From DASVDK01 sp036381125 [NCBI: Thermodesulfobacteriota bacterium] (lineage in GTDB: Bacteria > DASVDK01): a DNA stretch of 6,394 nt. The notes under the pieces were generated by a model. It ran no database searches. It saw only the letters and a list, made by a program, of their open reading frames with translations, and was not told the DNA's origin. The DNA lies in contig DASVDK010000252.1 of NCBI GenBank assembly GCA_036381125.1, positions 1 through 6,394 of the forward strand, written 5' to 3'. The stretch's first letter is position 1. Every line of letters starts with the position of its first letter. This document shows, one piece after another, positions 4,154 to 6,394 of the stretch. The position numbers were made by a program, and so were the translations under genes.

Positions 4154-6394
4154 TCGGCGCCGAGGTCCCCGAGGACGACCAGCGCGTAGGGCTGCGGGCC
4201 CTCCGGCACGTTCGAGCCGACGACCTCGATCGTCCAGCGGCCCGGCTCGGGCGCCGTTACCCGCACCACCTCGACGTTGTTGCGCGTGTCGAACTCGGGC
4301 GGCCGGCCCGCGGCCTGGTTCCCCACGCGGAAGGCGCCCGAGGGGGCGCGCACGACCAGGTTCAGGTTGTTCACCAGGGTCGCGCCGGGGAAGTCGCTGT
4401 AGGCGAGCACCACCCGGAGCGGCGCCCCGCCGGCGCGCACCTCGACGGTCATGCCGCGCGACTCCCCGGTCCCGAGCCCGGCAGCCACGTCGACGAAGCG
4501 GGCCGAGACGGGAGCGGGGGGCGCGAGGATGGCGTCGAGGTTCACCCGGCCGAACCCCTGGTGCGGGTCGAACAGGTCGGCGGCCGCCGAGTAGCCCGGC
4601 AGGCGTGTTGCCCCGGCCACGAGCGCCGCCTTCACGAGCGCGGCCGAGGGCCGGGCGATCCGTCGGCGGGTGCGCAGAAACTCCCGGACGAGCACCGCGG
4701 CGCCGGCCACCAGTGGCGTGGCCATGCTCGTGCCGCCCATGTGGAAGTAGAGGCGCGAGGGCGGGAAGGCCCCCCACCCCATGTTGTTCGGCGCGATCCG
4801 CGTGGAGCGCGTCGAGAGGACGAACGTCCCGGGCGCGACCAGGTCGGGCTTGATGCGGTGGTCCCGCGTCGGGCCGCGGCTCGAGAAGGCCGCCACCTGG
4901 TCGGGGTCGTCGGCCATCGGGTCGGTCCAGAACGGCGGCACCGGGTAGTCCTGCGGCCACCAGCGCCCGTAGGTCTGCCGGTCGAACTCGAGGCGCCGGT
5001 TCTCCGAGGCGCCGACCGTGATGCAGTTCTTCGCGGTCCCGGGCGACGTGACGCTCCGGAGGTTGATCCGCCCGTCGCCGTCCCGGTCGGTGCCGTCGTT
5101 TCCGGCCGCGAAGAGGATGCAGAACTCCGGGTGCTCGAAGACGAACCGGTCGACCTGCTCGCACGCCGCGTCGTAGGCCCCCGGCTCGCCGCCGCCCCAC
5201 GAGTTCGTGTGGACGCGGGCCCCCTTTCGGAACGCCTCCTCGAAGAGCGCCCCGAGGTCGAGCGGGAGGCCGGCCAGGAGGTAGCGCCCGTAGCGCACCG
5301 CGTCGTCCGGGTCCTTCCAGTCCATGGCCTGCTCGACCGCCTGGAAGACGAGCCGCGCCTCGTACGCGAGGCCTCGGATGGGACCCGCCAGGCCGGCGAG
5401 GCCGACGCTGCCGGCGCCGCTGCCGACCACGGAGCCGGCGACGTGCGTGCCGTGGCCGCTGTCGAGGTCCGCCGGGCCGTCGTCGGCGCCCACGTTGTTC
5501 ACGTAGGAGGCAAAGTCGGCCGTGATCGGGTAGCTCGTGATGGCCTTCACCCGTCGCGCGAAGTCGCCGTGGATCCGCCTGGGGTCGCCGCTGTCGAGGC
5601 CGGTGTCGCACACGGCGACCACCTCCCCCTTGCCCGAGAGCCCCAGGCCCCGGTGGCCCGGGTTGCCGGCGGCGAGCGCCGCGGCCGTCCCCATGATGCC
5701 GGCCGCCACGTCGTTGGACGGCCGGCGCAGCGCCCGCTCCCGTATCCGGCGGACGCCGTGGACCGCGGCCAGGCGCTCGAGCGTGCGGCGCCGCTCGGCC
5801 GCGCTCCCCTCGACCTCCACGATCAGGAGCCTCGCCTTGCGGTCCTGGTCGAGCACCCGGGCGCCCGCCCTGCGGACGGCGCCCGCGGCCCGCGCGAGGT
5901 CGTCCGGCCCGAAGAACTCCATCGCGTACACGCCCGGCAGGACGCGCGTGCGCGGCAGCGCGCCCCCCACCTCGCCCCGGCGCCGGCCGGCCGCCTCCCA
6001 GGCGCCCGGCTCGATGCGGGCGCGGTACGGCAGGTGGGCGACCCACCGCACCTCGCGCAGCGCCGCGATCCGCCTGAGCGCCGCGTCGCTCGCCCGGACG
6101 ACGTACGCGAAGTCCCCGAACGGCTCGCGCGGCTCGCCGCCGGCCCGCCGCACCGCGTCGAGCCAGGGCGCCTTGATCGGCCCGATGAACTGGACGACGT
6201 AGTGGTGCGGCCCGCGGCCGAGCGGCCGACCGCGCGGCAGGTCCGGATGGGCCCGTGCCCGTCCCGCCCGGTCGACGCGCGGCCGGCTCGTGTCCACCGC
6301 CCTGCCGCCGATCTCGAGCGTGAAGTGGTCGGTCAGGTCCTCGACCGGATAGCGCGCCGCGAGGTCCGCGAGGTCCGCGTCCGGCACCTCGAGG
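4150..6394 (-). CDS. KP-43-like subtilisin-family serine protease (MEROPS S8), N-terminus beyond the right edge
   Basis: This is an endopeptidase, probably exported. Residues are counted from the GTG at 6387; the frame stays open to the window edge, so the true start and any signal peptide are missing. Two similar propeptide-like modules lie at about 62-126 and 151-221. The catalytic domain (about 225-620) has Asp261 (VVAVCDTGLD), His312 (DSGHGTHVAGS), Ser554 (GGTSMATP) and oxyanion-hole Asn430 (FAAGNDG), so the triad is intact. FSSRGPT at 501-507 and IKPDLVAPG at 512-520 are also family-typical. A C-terminal beta-sandwich (about 625-742) carries LVNNLNLVVRAPSG and NVPEGPQPYALVV, closely resembling the jelly-roll domain of Bacillus KP-43 protease. 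After Asn430 a DRDGDGRIN stretch looks like a calcium loop. Compared with KP-43 there is an insert at about 465-498 rich in Trp, Pro and Asp. The promoter must lie outside the window, and the stop is embedded in the rlmN promoter. Substrate and cellular role are unknown; secreted nutrient degradation is a guess. Confidence 0.93.
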   Translation of the reverse strand, partial: LEVPDADLADLAARYPVEDLTDHFTLEIGGRAVDTSRPRVDRAGRARAHPDLPRGRPLGRGPHHYVVQFIGPIKAPWLDAVRRAGGEPREPFGDFAYVVRASDAALRRIAALREVRWVAHLPYRARIEPGAWEAAGRRRGEVGGALPRTRVLPGVYAMEFFGPDDLARAAGAVRRAGARVLDQDRKARLLIVEVEGSAAERRRTLERLAAVHGVRRIRERALRRPSNDVAAGIMGTAAALAAGNPGHRGLGLSGKGEVVAVCDTGLDSGDPRRIHGDFARRVKAITSYPITADFASYVNNVGADDGPADLDSGHGTHVAGSVVGSGAGSVGLAGLAGPIRGLAYEARLVFQAVEQAMDWKDPDDAVRYGRYLLAGLPLDLGALFEEAFRKGARVHTNSWGGGEPGAYDAACEQVDRFVFEHPEFCILFAAGNDGTDRDGDGRINLRSVTSPGTAKNCITVGASENRRLEFDRQTYGRWWPQDYPVPPFWTDPMADDPDQVAAFSSRGPTRDHRIKPDLVAPGTFVLSTRSTRIAPNNMGWGAFPPSRLYFHMGGTSMATPLVAGAAVLVREFLRTRRRIARPSAALVKAALVAGATRLPGYSAAADLFDPHQGFGRVNLDAILAPPAPVSARFVDVAAGLGTGESRGMTVEVRAGGAPLRVVLAYSDFPGATLVNNLNLVVRAPSGAFRVGNQAAGRPPEFDTRNNVEVVRVTAPEPGRWTIEVVGSNVPEGPQPYALVVLGDLGAD

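Noticed and set aside
2996-6046. Single 1016-codon minus-strand frame that would fuse a long N-terminal part to RlmN
   Set aside because: The part upstream of about 4090 is a shifted reading of the protease gene (Arg/Gly/Pro-rich). The real protease frame with its triad ends at 4150, and a promoter lies between the two.
6360-6380. Short tandem repeat GAGGTCCGC twice near the right edge
   Set aside because: It simply encodes Ala-Asp-Leu twice in the protease N-terminal part; two copies are too few to count as a meaningful repeat.

Overview
The window is very GC-rich (about 70% by eye, with strong G/C preference at third codon positions). It carries ordinary bacterial housekeeping genes plus one secreted-type protease. 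The protein styles suggest a high-GC soil or sediment lineage such as Deltaproteobacteria (Myxococcota-like), Rokubacteria/Methylomirabilota or a similar group. The sequence alone does not fix the taxon. No tRNA, rRNA, CRISPR array, insertion sequence or phage gene was seen, and no gene-free stretch exceeds 300 bases.

Layout: (1) bases 1-576, minus strand: the N-terminal 192 codons of an unrecognised protein with a compact N-terminal domain and an Ala/Pro-rich tail, running off the left edge. (2) 577-740: a divergent intergenic region and the most AT-rich patch in the window. (3) 741-1100, plus strand: a stand-alone CheY-like receiver protein. (4) 1101-1199: a short convergent spacer with several clustered palindromes, one of them followed by TTTT on the minus strand (candidate terminator or REP-like element). 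(5) 1200-4090, minus strand: a tight three-gene operon in the order rlmN, mtnP, pfkB-family kinase. The first pair overlaps by GTGA, and the second pair is separated by 3 nt with the kinase Shine-Dalgarno inside the end of mtnP. (6) 4125-4153: a good sigma-70-type promoter for that operon, with TTGACA, a 17-nt spacer and TACCCT. Its -35 contains the stop codon of the next gene, and its spacer carries a perfect 14-bp palindrome. (7) 4150-6394, minus strand: a KP-43-like subtilisin-family serine protease, truncated at its N-terminus by the right edge.

How the genes may work together: RlmN is a radical-SAM RNA methyltransferase whose turnover releases both S-adenosylhomocysteine and 5'-deoxyadenosine. 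MtnP-family phosphorylases cleave 5'-methylthioadenosine and, in several characterised cases, 5'-deoxyadenosine. PfkB-family kinases include adenosine and pentose kinases. The operon can therefore be read as a methylating enzyme packaged with recycling of SAM-derived nucleosides. That link is an inference and the most interesting idea here. The protease, the receiver protein and the unknown gene appear functionally separate.
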